From positions 744,001 to 808,000 of the forward strand of contig SRSI01000019.1 of NCBI GenBank assembly GCA_005656395.1: a stretch of 64,000 nucleotides of DNA, in the 5' to 3' direction. Source of the DNA: Strongyloides papillosus (lineage: Eukaryota > Nematoda > Chromadorea > Rhabditida > Strongyloididae). Below, piece by piece: positions 13,656-26,666 of the stretch. Made by a program: the position numbers and the translations under genes. The notes under the pieces are model-generated. The model was not told the DNA's origin. It saw only the letters and a list, made by a program, of their open reading frames with translations, and made no database searches. The stretch's first letter is position 1, and each line of letters starts with the position of its first letter.

Positions 13656-16600
13656 ATTATTAGAATTAAAAAACTATTTTATAAAGCATTTTTCTTTTCA
13701 TTTTTTATTCCATCAAATACATATATTTTTTATCGTAAAAGCTTAAAAATTAAACTGTTAAAAGGTATTATTATTTGTTCATCATATAGTCAAAATAAAT
13801 GGGAAAAAAATTAGTTTTTTTTAAAATTAAAATGTAATGTAGATATATCAACTTTATAAATTAAAAAAGACATTACAATAAATCATTATTATATAGCTTG
13901 TATAATGTCATTTTCCCTTCCCATAAATGATTTCAGCTTTTTTTCAATAGTACTCTATTCACTTTATACTATTTTCCTCATTATTCTATGGCAAATTACC
14001 ATATGATGGTATAAGAGATTAGCATCAACTATTAAGTTATAATTATATTGCTTCTATAATCTCATCCATAAAACGGACTAAAGATTAAGATGCTTTTTAA
14101 GATGAAATGAAAATGAGAGATTTTCCAGAATGCCTCATTAAATTTCTCAATCATCAACCACTATATCACTCTACGTGGAAGTTAATTTTCTTTTTTTATT
14201 ATTACATTATTTTTTTACCATTACAAACTAAATATTTTTCTCTTTTCTATATGAAAATTGTTTTAGTATGGTTTATGACCTTTATCACAACACCACTGTG
14301 ATGATACTTTGTCAAATAAAAACAAATTAATTTAAAAAAATATAGTAATAATATTTTATTATTAGCTTAAGGAATTGGGAAATTAATTTATATTTTGAGA
14401 TGAAAATTTATTATCAAAAAAAATTTTTTTTCTCATTACATAGTATATTCATTTTTTGACAATTTCTTCTTATCCTCTCATATAAGCGTGTTTTTATTTT
14501 TTTATCATATTTTCCAAGTGTCTATGCATATTTATAGATATATATATATAAAATATTAGAAAGGTCATAATCGAAAATTTCATAAATTAAAAGATGTTTT
14601 TTATATTTTTTAAAGTACAAAAATAATCTTTTATATGAAATAAAAAAGCATCTTATTTATTTAATAACTTGATAACCTTTATAGGACTTTAATGATACCA
14701 TCTAAAAAAGTGTAAAATATAAGTAATGACATCAGTATGGATATTTTATTCTAATAAACATACTGATTCTACGAATTCATATAAAAATTTCCAATTCACT
14801 GCATTCTATTTTGAGATAAATTTAACATTTCCATTTTTTTAATATTAATCTAACTAACAGTATTTTAATTCATTTTCTTGTGGAACATTAAAAAAGACAT
14901 GAATTAGTAAAACAAGATTAAATTATAAACTTTGACCTTCTCTGGAACATTTTTCATTGAAATTTGAAACTATACATATATGTATGATATAATACGTAAT
15001 GCTAATTTACTTAAATTTATTCTATCATACTTTAATGAAATTTTTTACTTCATTTAACTTTTAATTCCATAATAATGATACCGTTAAATACTGAGGTTAC
15101 CAGGTGTTTTTGAATTTATTTTTCGTAGAAAATTTAGGATATTATTATTTTAAGGTTATAAACCATAAACCGTGGATGTAATGTAAAACGCCACAGATTT
15201 CCTAGATAAATATTTATTTCTTTTCTGGTCAAAATATTTAAAATTAAAAGATATAATATTATCAATTGTTTGCAGAAAAAAATTTATCACTAATCAGTTT
15301 ATTGGTAATCCAGTAAAAAAGCAAATATTTTAGTTAGATTAAATTTATATTAAAATTATATATATATTTTTGGAAATTATTTTTAATGATAAGATAGTAA
15401 ACAAATCTTTTTACCAATATTTAAATTGATATTCAATCCAATAGATTATGATTATTTTTAATACCTTATAATCATCATATTTGTATTTTTTTTTCATTTA
15501 TCTACATATAGTTATTTGTTAAATTTCATCATCCAAATCATAAGTTAACAAATATATTTACTATTAACTTTTATTGAAACTTATTCCTTAATTGCTTATC
15601 ATACCATTACACCTACTTAATATACTATATTTTATATTTATTTCTAAATATATATACTTATTATTTGTTAAAAGTAAGAAGAATATGATATTTAATGTCA
15701 AAGGTTTTTCTATTTCTTTCTCTTACTAAAACCTGCCAATATTTACTCGGTTTATTTTAAAATATTTGCATTAATAAGATATTTTATTATCACACTGATG
15801 ATAAACAGAAGAGAATCTCATCTTGCCCTTTCTTTAACATATAACACTCCATTAATAAACTAATCACCAGCTTTTATTACACTTTTTTCTTTTTATCATT
15901 CAATTTAAATAAACAATGTTATTTTAATATGGGCTTTCTTTAAACAGTTCCTATACTAAATATTAAATTTATTTAATAAGCTATTTTTTTATTACACTAC
16001 TACAATGTTAACTATTCTTGATCTATGTTGCATTTTTATCTTTCATTCCCGTCCATTTACCCATTTAATTATAATTTCTTATCTTTTTTAAAATTAAATA
16101 TTCCTTACATTATTCAGCTTTACCCTTATTAATATTTAATTTTGTGTTTAATTATTTATTATTATAAAAAAATAATATATACATAAAAAAAAGATCATTT
16201 TATAGTGGGAAGTTAGTATGATAAACATTTATCTCACTATAAAAAAATGAGAAAATAAAAACAATAATACAGTGCAAGTTTAGTACAAATAATACATGAA
16301 ATTTCCTAATTCCATTTTTCCTCATTCACTCCTCTTATATAATAACTTTCAATGGAGTGTAGTCCTTTTTTTATTTATCTAAATAGCCGAACCTCTCATT
16401 TCCGTTTAAGCAAATTGTAAATTGAAAAGCTAGTAGTTTGTAGAGTTGGAATGAAGTAAATTATGATAGCTTGAACTAGAAAGGTGTTCCTCAACCAACA
16501 ACATCCTACTGCCACAATACTACTATATTTGCTTTGACTTAATCTTTTCAACAGATATATCTTGAGATACATATGATTTAAAATAAACTGCTACTTTCCA

Positions 16601-18987
16601 AGATATACTAAGACTTTATACTAAATGCTATATATATTTTCAACTTTTTTTAACTAAATTTAATTCCCTTTTTTTATCTAAAAAAAATTAAATTTTATTG
16701 CTACTTAATTTATTTGATATAAAAAAATTTTTACTTCGTAATACTAATTATGTAGTAATTATTATTTTTCTCTTTTCAAAATTGTTTTTTGACAATAACT
16801 AAAAACTAAACAAAAAAAGTTTACTTTTTATAACAATGGATTATTTTTGTAGATTACATACAACAGCCTTTTATGTTTATATATAGAAATATCTTTTTTG
16901 GTAATTATAATCAATCAGTGTAAGGATAACTAACTTTTTTTTATTTTTACTTATGTCATTAACATTTATATCATTATAAACATTGAGGTAATTTTTCCTT
17001 TTTAATTATAATTTCATTGCATAAGGAGATTGTTCTATTTATTTTTTCATAAGCATTAATTTCATACTTCAAATTTTATGCATTGATATGATTCCATTAT
17101 TTATTTTAAAGATATTTATATCTCTATAATATCTCTCTTTATTAATTTATATTAAAATATTGTCTTTAGTTTGTGATAAAAAGTATATATTTTAATGATT
17201 AAGAATAAATAAAACTATATTCTAAATTTTTTTGCAATTTCACTCTTTTTAAACATTTACGAGATGTAACAAAAAACTTCATACAGTTGATATATTGTGT
17301 CGCTATATACATATCGCAATCTTTCATTAAAAAAGCGACAACGCATTCGCATTCTTCTACTTTTTCAATCTTCCATTGGTCATAGAACAGAACATAAGGT
17401 TTACGTTAAAAAAAATGCAGCCCAACTAACTATAATATGTGAGCATCTGCGATACAAATCGAGCTAATGTGCCCGTGTATTAAAAATGTACTTGGTCGAA
17501 GGGGAAGACATTACAATGTTCGAGATGCTGCTATACATTTTGCGATAACTTTTAAGAATTACAAATGTTGCGATATAGAAAAAAGTATTTATCTTGGTCA
17601 ACATTCTTATATGAAAAAGAATTATGTTACAAAAAGCTAACTATCACTAGTGGATACTTCTTTTCCTCTTGAACTATAATAATAAAATCTAATTAACTAG
17701 CATTTTTACTTCCCTATTTCTTTTATATATGTATAATATACACATATATATATATATAAATATAATAATCACCAACCTCAAAGAATGATTTTTGTTAAAA
17801 TCAAAAAAATTGTTACATTTATTTTAAAATTTTTAAAATGATCATATATTCTTTTATTTTAATATATTTATAATTAATCTATCAAATATATATTTCATTT
17901 TTAATTACTTTTAACAATTTTATTTTAAAATTAATTACCTTTTTTGTAGTATACTTTCTTCTTATTATATCTATATTTGTTATTTTGTAGTGAAACTGAT
18001 TGATTGAAAGTTCGGGATTGTTTAACTTTTGTACATAAACATGAGCCATACACAACTTTGATCATATGAATAACAATATTTCAAAATGTTGTTAGTTAAA
18101 AAAAAATTTTTTTATATTCTTTTTGATTGTTCTTAATACGTGTTAAAAGAAATATATAAATGTTGGTATATCTCCCATTTTTTTAAAAATGTTGATTTTA
18201 TATGATTAATTATTACATATTTTTTTCTATCACCATTATTATAGATATCTATAATATGATAATATAGATTTTTATAGCATAAAAATTATTAATTGTCTCA
18301 TTATTTTATATTACACATTGTACTTTAAAATGTAAATTCTCAATATACTCTTAAAATAAATAAAAGAATGACTGACATAATATAACAAAAAAAAATATGA
18401 AACAATTTATGTAATATTTTCCCATATTTTTTGTTTTTACCATAGGAATAGCAAATCAAAAGTACATTTACTTAATATTTATTTCCCATAATATTTATAA
18501 TGTGCCCTTTTATAAAATAAAGTTATTTAATATTGAATCGTCATTTCATTATTACAAAATCACTGCCATCATCTTCACTCATCCCAAGGATGGAAATTTA
18601 TATATATATATAGAAATATAATTGAAAAAAACATCAGTTCCCCACCGACCACATCAAATACACACCAACTTACTGAGTATCATTTTCGCTCGTTGTGTTA
18701 CCATACCACTCAACCCGTATTATTTTTTCTCTCTCTTTTTACGTTATTTATATAGAATTTTAAATCCAAAATTTGACCTCAATATTTATATTTTATTTTT
18801 TATAGGTTTTTTTTGTACATTTTGTATCATATTTGCAAGTTTGGCGGCTTAATTCTTGTGTATTTTTGTGACAATACTATCTTTCTGAAATTTGTATATA
18901 CTAAATACTGAATTTTGAGATATTATTTTATATTATCATTCCTTCCAACAACAAAAGAAGCATTAAAAGAATCTATTTTCTGTAACT
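13656..18987. other. long AT-rich intergenic region with one GC-richer island
   Basis: No coding sequence recognised over 5.3 kb. A less AT-rich island at about 17,270-17,600 contains a weak inverted pair (ATATCGCAA near 17311 and TTGCGATAT at 17568) and may be an old repeat. The last 450 bases, with C-rich patches and TA runs near 18,600, are probably the promoter and leader of the Pumilio gene. The frames at 14107-14301 and 18622-18852 are judged non-coding. Confidence 0.45.
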
Positions 18988-21134
18988 ATGGCAATGGCTC
19001 AAGAACAATGGTCTAATAATAATAGTTTTAATGTTTGGAGAGATGGTAAAAGTGATGATGATCACGGTAGTGAAAATTTAAAGAATCAACCAATTTCATT
19101 ACTTGATCAAATTGAGATGGATCAAAATGAGGTTTTAAATACCTATGTTGATGATGTTCTTAATGCAACACCAGGTGAGAATTATCGTCACGGATCACAG
19201 ATTACCTCATTTCAAAGGGATATGAAGAGTAATGAGGATGGAAACAAGATGAATGGTGTTGTTGAGGAACAGATCACTAAATCAGAGAATACTGTAAATA
19301 TTCCATTTAATAATATTGAAAATAATACACCTGGTACTGTACCATTAGGTAGTACACCAGATTTTTTTACAATGAATATGCTTAGTAATGTCCAGAACGG
19401 TCATATTTATTTTAATCAACCACCAACAAATAATGGAATACCATTCAGTACTACCCCAACAAATTATACAATAAATTCTTGGACAAACGCTTTCTCTAAT
19501 TCAATTGGTGTTCCAATGGATGGTAATGTCATGCCAAGAGATCCTAATACAATTTATTCATCATCACCAGCATCTAATGTTGGTCCCTACAATCAAATAC
19601 CCTACCATCCAGCTCAACCGATGTTTAATCTTACCAATACATTTGATGGTATATCATTAGGAGCAAACTCTAACCATTCAGGTGATAGAAGAAATTCTGT
19701 ATCATCACAGACATCTCATGATTATATTAATGGTTACCATTCATTCTACAATGGTCCAACACCAATTCATCCTGGTATGAATAATGGGATGCCCCAATAT
19801 TATATTGCTCAACAATCATATCCAAGAGGTGGAGGAGGTACATTTAATAACAACTACCAACATCCACGCCGCCAAAATACACGTTTAATGAATGGTGAAG
19901 AAAAAAAAGGTAATCGATCAACTTTGCTAGAGGACTTCCGTAATAGTCGCATACCTCAATTAAGTTTATCAGAACTGGGTAAACAAGTTGTTGAATTTGC
20001 CCAAGATCAACATGGATCACGTTTCATTCAACAAAAATTAGAGAGAGCCAATTTGAAGGAGAAACAAATGGTATTTGATGAAGTTATCCAACATGCTCAT
20101 AAATTAATGACAGATGTTTTTGGTAATTATGTTATTCAAAAGTTTTTTGAATACGGTACAATTGAACAAAAAATGCAATTGACTGAGAAGATTAAAGGAA
20201 ATGTTATGGATCTAGCTTTACAAATGTATGGATGTAGAGTTATACAAAAAGCATTAGAAAGTGTTGATAAAGGAAATCAACTAGAATTATTAAGAGAAAT
20301 GAGAGGTGAAGTATTGAAATGTGTCAAAGATCAAAATGGAAATCATGTTGTACAAAAAGTTATTGAAAAAGTAAATCCAAAAGATTTACAATTTATTATT
20401 GATGCTTTTACAAAAGATAAGGAAGAGACTGTTGTGACACTCTCAGCTCATCCATACGGTTGTAGAGTTATTCAAAGAGTCTTGGAACATTGTACTGAGG
20501 CACAAAAAAGACCAATACTAGAACAACTTCTGGAGAATGTTGAAACATTAATTATTGATCAATATGGAAATTATGTCATCCAACATGTCATGGAACATGG
20601 TGATCAAGCAGATAAAGATCGTATTGTTGCACAGATACGTGGAGACGTTCTTAAGTTTGCAAGACACAAGTTTGCTTCAAATGTTATTGAGAAATGTTTA
20701 ACTTGTGGTGGAAGTCAACAGAAAAATCAATTGATTATTGAAGTTTGTGGAGAGTAAGTTTAAATAAATATAAATTTTGCTGAAATAATTTGCTTAAACT
20801 TATATTTATTATGAAAAATTGTATTATTATTTACTATATTTTTAGCTCTTCAAACACCCCTCTTCTTGAGATGATGAAAGATCCATACGCCAATTATGTT
20901 GTTCAGAAGATGTTGGATGTTGCTGATAGTGCACAAAGAAGGAGAATGATGATAGCAATAAAACCACACATAATATCTCTTAGAAAATATAACTATGGAA
21001 AACATATAATAACAAAACTCGAGAAATATTTTCAAAAAAATAATCCTAACATTCAGGGTGGTTCACTTTCACCAAACGAAAATGCTCCCATACCAACAAA
21101 TGGAAATTTCCATGATTTTGGTTCAACCTTCTAA
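18988..21134 (+). CDS. pum: Pumilio/PUF family RNA-binding protein, 2 exons
   Basis: A post-transcriptional repressor that binds UGUANAUA-type elements in 3' untranslated regions. Exon 1 is 18988-20753 and exon 2 is 20846-21134; the 92-nt intron (GTAAGT...TTTTTAG) is phase 2, and splicing restores [18 protein letters not shown]. The product is 684 residues. The first 310 are Asn/Ser/Pro-rich and disordered. The PUM homology domain (about 312-665) has eight repeats with core motifs SRFIQQ, NYVIQK, CRVIQK, NHVVQK, CRVIQR, NYVIQH, SNVIEK and NYVVQK. These base-contacting residues follow the human PUM1/PUM2 and Drosophila Pumilio pattern, so the canonical site is expected. Among C. elegans genes it corresponds to the PUF-8/PUF-9 group. 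Start: first ATG after a stop-rich leader. Confidence 0.95.
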
Positions 21135-21830
21135 GAAATACTAACACCAACAATCAACCACAAAATTTAGCATTAATTAAGCTGCTTCAATTTTATGTAA
21201 TATTTATATCTAAGTTCAACTCCCCAAATTTTATTTAGTAGGAATTTATGTACAAAGTGTAAAAATATGTATACATGTTTATTAAAAAAATAAGGAAAAT
21301 ATCAAAACTGTTGTTTTATAATTTTTGTAACAATAATTGTTTATAAATAATCATTAGATGCCTCTCCATCTTTTGAGGGAGTACAAGATTGTACTGTATA
21401 ATATAATGTATCTATTTTTATAGCCAACTTCAAAAAAAATAGCTTCTAGTAATTAAGATTTGCTTTTAATGAGATAACAATTTTAATTGGCCAAAAAAAA
21501 AGTTTTTTTTCGTTATGTAAAAATGTATGTATCTTCAATTGTTATTGTAAATTTCGTTATTGCTTTGTAATAAAAAGTTTATAGTTAATTATAAAATTGT
21601 TTTTTATCTTTCTTATCATTTGTCATAAATAAAAAGATCTTTTCTATCATTATTTGGTTAATCCAAAACTTTTTTATTTGCTTAACAAATCTTCTCACAA
21701 TGATTTCCTTTGATTTTTTTGGAAAAACGTTGGTTTGAATGGTTTGAATTCTTAAGAACATTGCTGTTTTTTTTTATTAGCTTAATATTTAATTTTATTT
21801 ACAGGTTATTTTTTAATAGTATATATAAAT
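21135..21830. other. 3' untranslated region of Pumilio gene and short intergenic spacer
   Basis: AATAAAA-like signals near 21,570 probably end the upstream transcript. A TTTACAG acceptor-like site at 21,798-21,804, 27 bases before the next start codon, could be a trans-splice or leader-intron acceptor for the PTGES2 gene. Confidence 0.45.
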
Positions 21831-22862
21831 ATGTGGAGAAGAGGTTTTTGTGCAGGAAGACGTATTTATTCTACAGGAATCTATTTGGGTGGAACTAGTT
21901 TGGCAGCAACAGTTCTTGTTCAAGAAAAAGATGATAGAGTGGATGGAGTTGATGTCTTATCAAAGGCTAGACATATAACTGGTCCATTAGATAAAACAGG
22001 TCTAAAACCTCGTCTATACCAATATCAAGCATGTCCTTTTTGTTGCAAAGTACGAGCATTCTTAGATTATTATGGTTTTGATTATCATCTTATTGAGGTA
22101 AATCCTTTATCAAGGAGAGAGTTAAAATTTGCTCCCGGTCAAAAGAAAGTTCCTGTTGCAACATGTTCTTGTTTGGACAAACCATTGACAGAATCTTCAT
22201 TGATTATATCCATTTTTTCAACGTTCCTTCAACGTAAAGAATTATCTATAAAAGATGTTGTTGGATTATATCCACCATTAACTCAAGTTGAGGCAAGATC
22301 TGGTAAAGAAGTACAAACTTTCCCAAATAAATATTTTATTATGCTTGAAAAAGATTATAAATGGAATAGTGAAATTCAAGCAGCTAGAGAGGAAAGAGAA
22401 TGGCGTGAATGGGTAGATAATCATTTTATTCATATAATATCTCCAGCAATATATCGTACTATGAAGGAAAGTATAGAAACATTTATATGGTTCTCCAAAG
22501 CAGGACATTGGGAGGATATTTTCAATATTGTGGAAAGACAATCAGCAATTGTTGTTGGTGCTGTTGCTATGTATTTTGTATCTAAAAGTTTAAAAAAAAA
22601 GCATAACATTGATGATGCAAGAAAGGCTATGGAAGAATCTTTAAATAAATGGATGGCTGCTTTGGGTACTTCGAGAACATTCATGGGAGGAAGAGAACCA
22701 AATCTTGCAGATATTGCTTTATATGGTGCTATTCAATCATTTGTAGGTTTAGATTGTTTTGAAGAAATGAAGAAGAAGACAGACATTGAGAGATGGTATA
22801 ATCCTATGGACAAATTAGTCAAAGAAAGATATGGATCAAAATATCTCAAGAATAGATGTTAA
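21831..22862 (+). CDS. PTGES2: prostaglandin E synthase 2 (GST-like membrane-associated)
   Basis: A single exon of 343 residues, near the usual length. The family converts prostaglandin H2 to E2 in vitro and has a glutaredoxin-like N-terminal half and a GST C-terminal half. Visible marks: a short N-terminal basic/hydrophobic segment (mitochondrial or membrane-anchor type), LYQYQACPFCCKVRAFL with the CxxC motif at Cys68 and Cys71, YHLIEVNPLSRRELKF, KKVPVATC, a Ser-rich turn after LTESS, EEREWREWVD and the C-terminal GGREPNLADIALYGAI. The orthologue in C. elegans is an uncharacterised PTGES2-like protein. The ATG at 21831 follows a possible splice acceptor. Whether it makes prostaglandin in the worm is not shown by sequence. 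Confidence 0.92.
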   Translation: MWRRGFCAGRRIYSTGIYLGGTSLAATVLVQEKDDRVDGVDVLSKARHITGPLDKTGLKPRLYQYQACPFCCKVRAFLDYYGFDYHLIEVNPLSRRELKFAPGQKKVPVATCSCLDKPLTESSLIISIFSTFLQRKELSIKDVVGLYPPLTQVEARSGKEVQTFPNKYFIMLEKDYKWNSEIQAAREEREWREWVDNHFIHIISPAIYRTMKESIETFIWFSKAGHWEDIFNIVERQSAIVVGAVAMYFVSKSLKKKHNIDDARKAMEESLNKWMAALGTSRTFMGGREPNLADIALYGAIQSFVGLDCFEEMKKKTDIERWYNPMDKLVKERYGSKYLKNRC

Positions 22863-22929
22863 TTATTTGTTAACTAGTAATTATAGACTTTATTAAGATA
22901 ATATATATACGGAGTTAGTCATTTGTTAT

Positions 22930-23880
22930 TTAAATTTTAGTTTTATTATATTTTAATCTTGTTGTAACCAGGTTTTTGACATCTGTTTTTCTACTACAAA
23001 TAAATCCAAAGTAGAAATCTATAAACAATTGGCGGACACGTTTCTGTATAATACACAATACAATTGGAGTTGTAAGGTAACATAAATCTTCAGTGAAGAA
23101 ATACAGGAATGATGTCATAATCACGATGTTCTTCAATCCCATTATAAACAAAATTAGGTACACTAAACTTAAAATATAAATTAATGCATCAGTCAAAATT
23201 TGAATTATGATAAATATCAAGAATCTCATCTGTTTCTTGTAATCACGTCTATTTTCTGTTCTTGAGTATTTTGTCTTCTTTAAAACTCTATATGAAATAA
23301 GTCCAAGAATGGTAGAAATGAATGTTAAAATTATTCCAACGGAAATATTATAAATAGAAAGGATTCTTAAAATTTTGTAGTGAGGGAATTCTATAATAAT
23401 AGAATCTATTTCTTGGTCCAGATATATTTTAGCTTTGTACCTTGAACACAATATAATTCCGGGTAGTAGTGACGCAATTTGACAGCAATAGATAAAAATT
23501 AGCGGTTTGATTGAAAAAAGCTTATTGTACATTAATGGATACTTAACAGCCACAAAACGATTTACAACAAGAAAAAATTGTCCCAGACCTATTGATACTG
23601 GTAGTGTAGTTGAGACCCCGAAAAAAGCTCCATTCAATGATTTTAATTTAAGGTATTCATTATTAAGAAACTTTAAAGCGATTAATCTGTGCAATAAGTA
23701 TTTAATTAGAATGAGAACAATTTCAAGAAAGATATTAAATAAAAGTTGAGAATAGAAAATTGGTAAGAATACCTTATTATTTTTTTTAATTAAATTGATA
23801 CAAATAAATATCCAAACAAGTATGATGAAAGTTACTAAAAATATATCAAGGACACAAATTATAAAACTGTAGTTTATCAT
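22930..23880 (-). CDS. serpentine chemoreceptor, tandem copy 1
   Basis: An intronless 316-residue protein with seven hydrophobic segments (about 7-30, 40-65, 85-110, 125-145, 170-198, 218-240, 248-275). After TM3 the NRFVAVKYP motif (107-115) replaces the DRY box, as in the SRG superfamily (srg/srv/sru types) of nematode chemoreceptors. The end of TM7 has LTTPIVLCII followed by a basic tail. It is the nearest of three same-strand paralogues that share FYSQLL.N, a GQF..(V/A)NRF core and a basic tail. It is convergent with the PTGES2 gene, whose stop is 67 bases away. Ligand unknown; subclass tentative. Confidence 0.8.
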   Translation of the reverse strand: MINYSFIICVLDIFLVTFIILVWIFICINLIKKNNKVFLPIFYSQLLFNIFLEIVLILIKYLLHRLIALKFLNNEYLKLKSLNGAFFGVSTTLPVSIGLGQFFLVVNRFVAVKYPLMYNKLFSIKPLIFIYCCQIASLLPGIILCSRYKAKIYLDQEIDSIIIEFPHYKILRILSIYNISVGIILTFISTILGLISYRVLKKTKYSRTENRRDYKKQMRFLIFIIIQILTDALIYILSLVYLILFIMGLKNIVIMTSFLYFFTEDLCYLTTPIVLCIIQKRVRQLFIDFYFGFICSRKTDVKNLVTTRLKYNKTKI

Positions 23881-24391
23881 AATTAATTACGTATAGTAAT
23901 TTATATAATTCAATTTTTTTAACTATAAAATTATGAGGAAGATTACGTCAAACAGCATATATTAAATTTCTTTATTTCTGTACTTTTCATATTGAACTAT
24001 TTTGGCATTTAATTATTGTAATTATTTAAAGTGCTAACAGAGTATTAGTGGGAAATATATTTTTTTCTATGTTTATACTTGGAGAGTAAATATTTTCATA
24101 ATTAGGTAATTATTTTTTTCTTTGTATTATTATTTAAAATAGATTATTGCTAACATTTAAATTATACTCTGAAGAATTTATTTTAAAAGTATATGTAGTT
24201 TTTTAGTTCTATTTTTATCACCGAAAAGTTTTTTAATTGATTTCAAGGATTTGGCATATAAAAATTAATGGTACGTTATTATAGTGGTATTTTTTAATTA
24301 ATATTTCAAATATATCTAAAAAACAAAATTTTTTTATTTATATCGGACACGTTTAAATTATTAAGAGCTACAGTATTACATTGTAATATAC
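23881..24391. other. spacer between chemoreceptor copies
   Basis: AT-rich, nothing recognised; it must contain the promoter of the copy ending at 22930 and the 3' end of the next. Confidence 0.4.
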
Positions 24392-25315
24392 TTATTCTTT
24401 TGATGGAAATAATTTTTTGAGTGGGTATGAATAAAAACGTAATAATTCCTTTTTAATTGAAGGATGAAAATAGGATAGAACAAAGAAAGTGTTTAAGCAA
24501 TTAATATCTTCCAAAATAGCTAAAATATACATTGCTATTAATTTTACTTTATAAAGCCCAAAAATACCAATGGTGAATTGTAATAGTACCAGTATAATTA
24601 TAGTAATATTCGTTGTTATTTGAAAAAAGACAAATTTTAGAAGTTTGTATTCATTAACAGAATTCCGAGAGTTTAAATTTGAATGACTACGTTTTATGAT
24701 TAAAAAACTTTTTAAACCAACACAAAATGATGAGAATGTTAGAATACTCCCGATAATAGTTGCGTAAAGCAGTATTAACTTTGTGGAATCACTATTAATT
24801 AATGGCATTGTAATTAATGAAGTTTCATTATTGATTTCAACAATTCCAGTCTCAAAGTATCCAAATATAGACGGAGGAATCACCAATACAATTTGGAAAA
24901 TAACACAAATTATTGTAGTTCTAAAATTAACACATTTTGTATAGAAAAATGGATGCTTAACGACTATGAAACGGTTTAATGCTAAACAAAATTGGCCAAA
25001 TGCTATTGAAGTAGTTAGTCCAGTTGAGAATCCGTAAAAAAATCCATTATAAGTTTTTAATTGATAGTAGAAAGATTGAAAAATTTTAAACATCGGCAAT
25101 CTGACCAAAAAATATTCCATACCAATATAACAAAGTTCGCAACAATCGTTTACTAATAATTGGCTATAAAATGGTAGAGAGTATGATTTTTTTCTTTTTA
25201 TAAGTTTATGTAGAATAAAAATAAACATTAGAATGACGCTTGAAACTCCAATGATATCCATTGTGATTAAAATTTTAGCAAAAGTTCTTTCCAGAATAGT
25301 AGGTAATTGCTGCAT
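24392..25315 (-). CDS. serpentine chemoreceptor, tandem copy 2
   Basis: An intronless 307-residue seven-helix protein, paralogous to the copies on either side. It shares LPFYSQLLVN in TM2, an acidic/Cys pair after it, and GQFCLALNRFIVVKHP (109-122) at the TM3 cytoplasmic end. The third cytoplasmic loop is basic and Ser/Asn-rich, and the C-terminal tail ends KKLFPSKE. No broken reading frame or missing helix is visible, so the gene looks functional. Function as a chemosensory receptor is inferred from family only. Confidence 0.8.
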   Translation of the reverse strand: MQQLPTILERTFAKILITMDIIGVSSVILMFIFILHKLIKRKKSYSLPFYSQLLVNDCCELCYIGMEYFLVRLPMFKIFQSFYYQLKTYNGFFYGFSTGLTTSIAFGQFCLALNRFIVVKHPFFYTKCVNFRTTIICVIFQIVLVIPPSIFGYFETGIVEINNETSLITMPLINSDSTKLILLYATIIGSILTFSSFCVGLKSFLIIKRSHSNLNSRNSVNEYKLLKFVFFQITTNITIIILVLLQFTIGIFGLYKVKLIAMYILAILEDINCLNTFFVLSYFHPSIKKELLRFYSYPLKKLFPSKE

Positions 25316-26666
25316 TATTAATTCTAAGAATTGCTTTAAATGTTGTCTTCAAAAACTAGTTAAATTCTTAAGATAATAATAGCCTTTCTAATTGAATAAT
25401 TATCTTGAAATACGATGTGAAAGTTGTGTAACCTTTAATTTAACTTCATGTATATATTGCTATCTTACTATGTTGATGAGTGACAAACAAAAGTTATATC
25501 AATGTACTTCCAATAATTTCTATCTCATTTAATAATTAATCATTGAATCTTATGAATTTATCTGATATAACTCCATAGAAACTTACAATATAGAAATTAA
25601 TAAATATTAGTTGCAAAATATTTGAAAATTTAAATTTATAAATTTATTTTTAAGCCATTTTTTCGATCAACTTATTATCTTTGACATCATAAGTACTTCC
25701 CGAAAGAAATATTTTTATTGAAGTAAGTTTTTTCAATACATTTTAAATTTTCTCAAATTCAATAATTTTCCAAATGAATAATATTTTATTTTTCATAAAA
25801 GACATTCAATGGAATTCTGTGATAAGATTGTAGTGATGTTTGAGAAACAGGGAACTTTATGTGATACAAAAAGTAGAGACAAGTTAATGCCCTTATAATG
25901 TTTGAAAAAAAAAAAACTTTGAGAGTTATTGTTTTAAGAATAGAAATGAAAAATAAAAAGATAAGCCGATTAAGATAAACGTTTAAACTTGATATATATT
26001 GAAATCAATGATCATATATAAAAAAGCCGTAAAAAATACAGGAAAAACTTTTTTTTATTATATCGTCTAATAGGAAAATTTAAATGAATAAAGACATTTT
26101 ATTTGTTGTAATGTACTAAACTTAAAAAGAAATGTATACATAATGTAAAATAAAATTAATTTTGAGCAATCAAAATAAATATATAAATTACGCACACAGA
26201 AATATTAATAAGTTATACAAGTCTTATAAAAATCAAGCACAATATTAGCAAAAACTTTGGTAAAACATCCAAAAAAAATAATGAATATTATCATAAAATT
26301 TACCTCTTATACACTGGTTAAGAGTTGCTTAAATGTTAATCGTTCAGATAAGAAAGCTAAGTAGATATAGATCTTTTCATATGATGTTCAGAATCAATTC
26401 ATTATACATGACTTCTGGAGTACTGACTTAAATTTTCCCGAATTTTTCATAAAAAATGTTTGTATCTGCGTCTCAAATTTCAATTACATTGATCAATATA
26501 ACAATAAATAATCTTCGTTTGTTGCTCAATCCTTCATAAAATGTATTAAAATTTCTACCTTTTTTCACAAGTTATAGAATGAATAGATTTGTTAATTGGA
26601 TAAAATACAATTAAAATATCATATTTTAATAAATTTTATTATTAAATTCCATTGATATAAATATAC
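25316..26666. other. intergenic spacer
   Basis: 1.35 kb, AT-rich, no coding or RNA feature recognised. Confidence 0.4.

Noticed and set aside
18622..18852. + strand frame before the Pumilio gene
   Set aside because: Lies in probable leader/promoter sequence and resembles no protein family.
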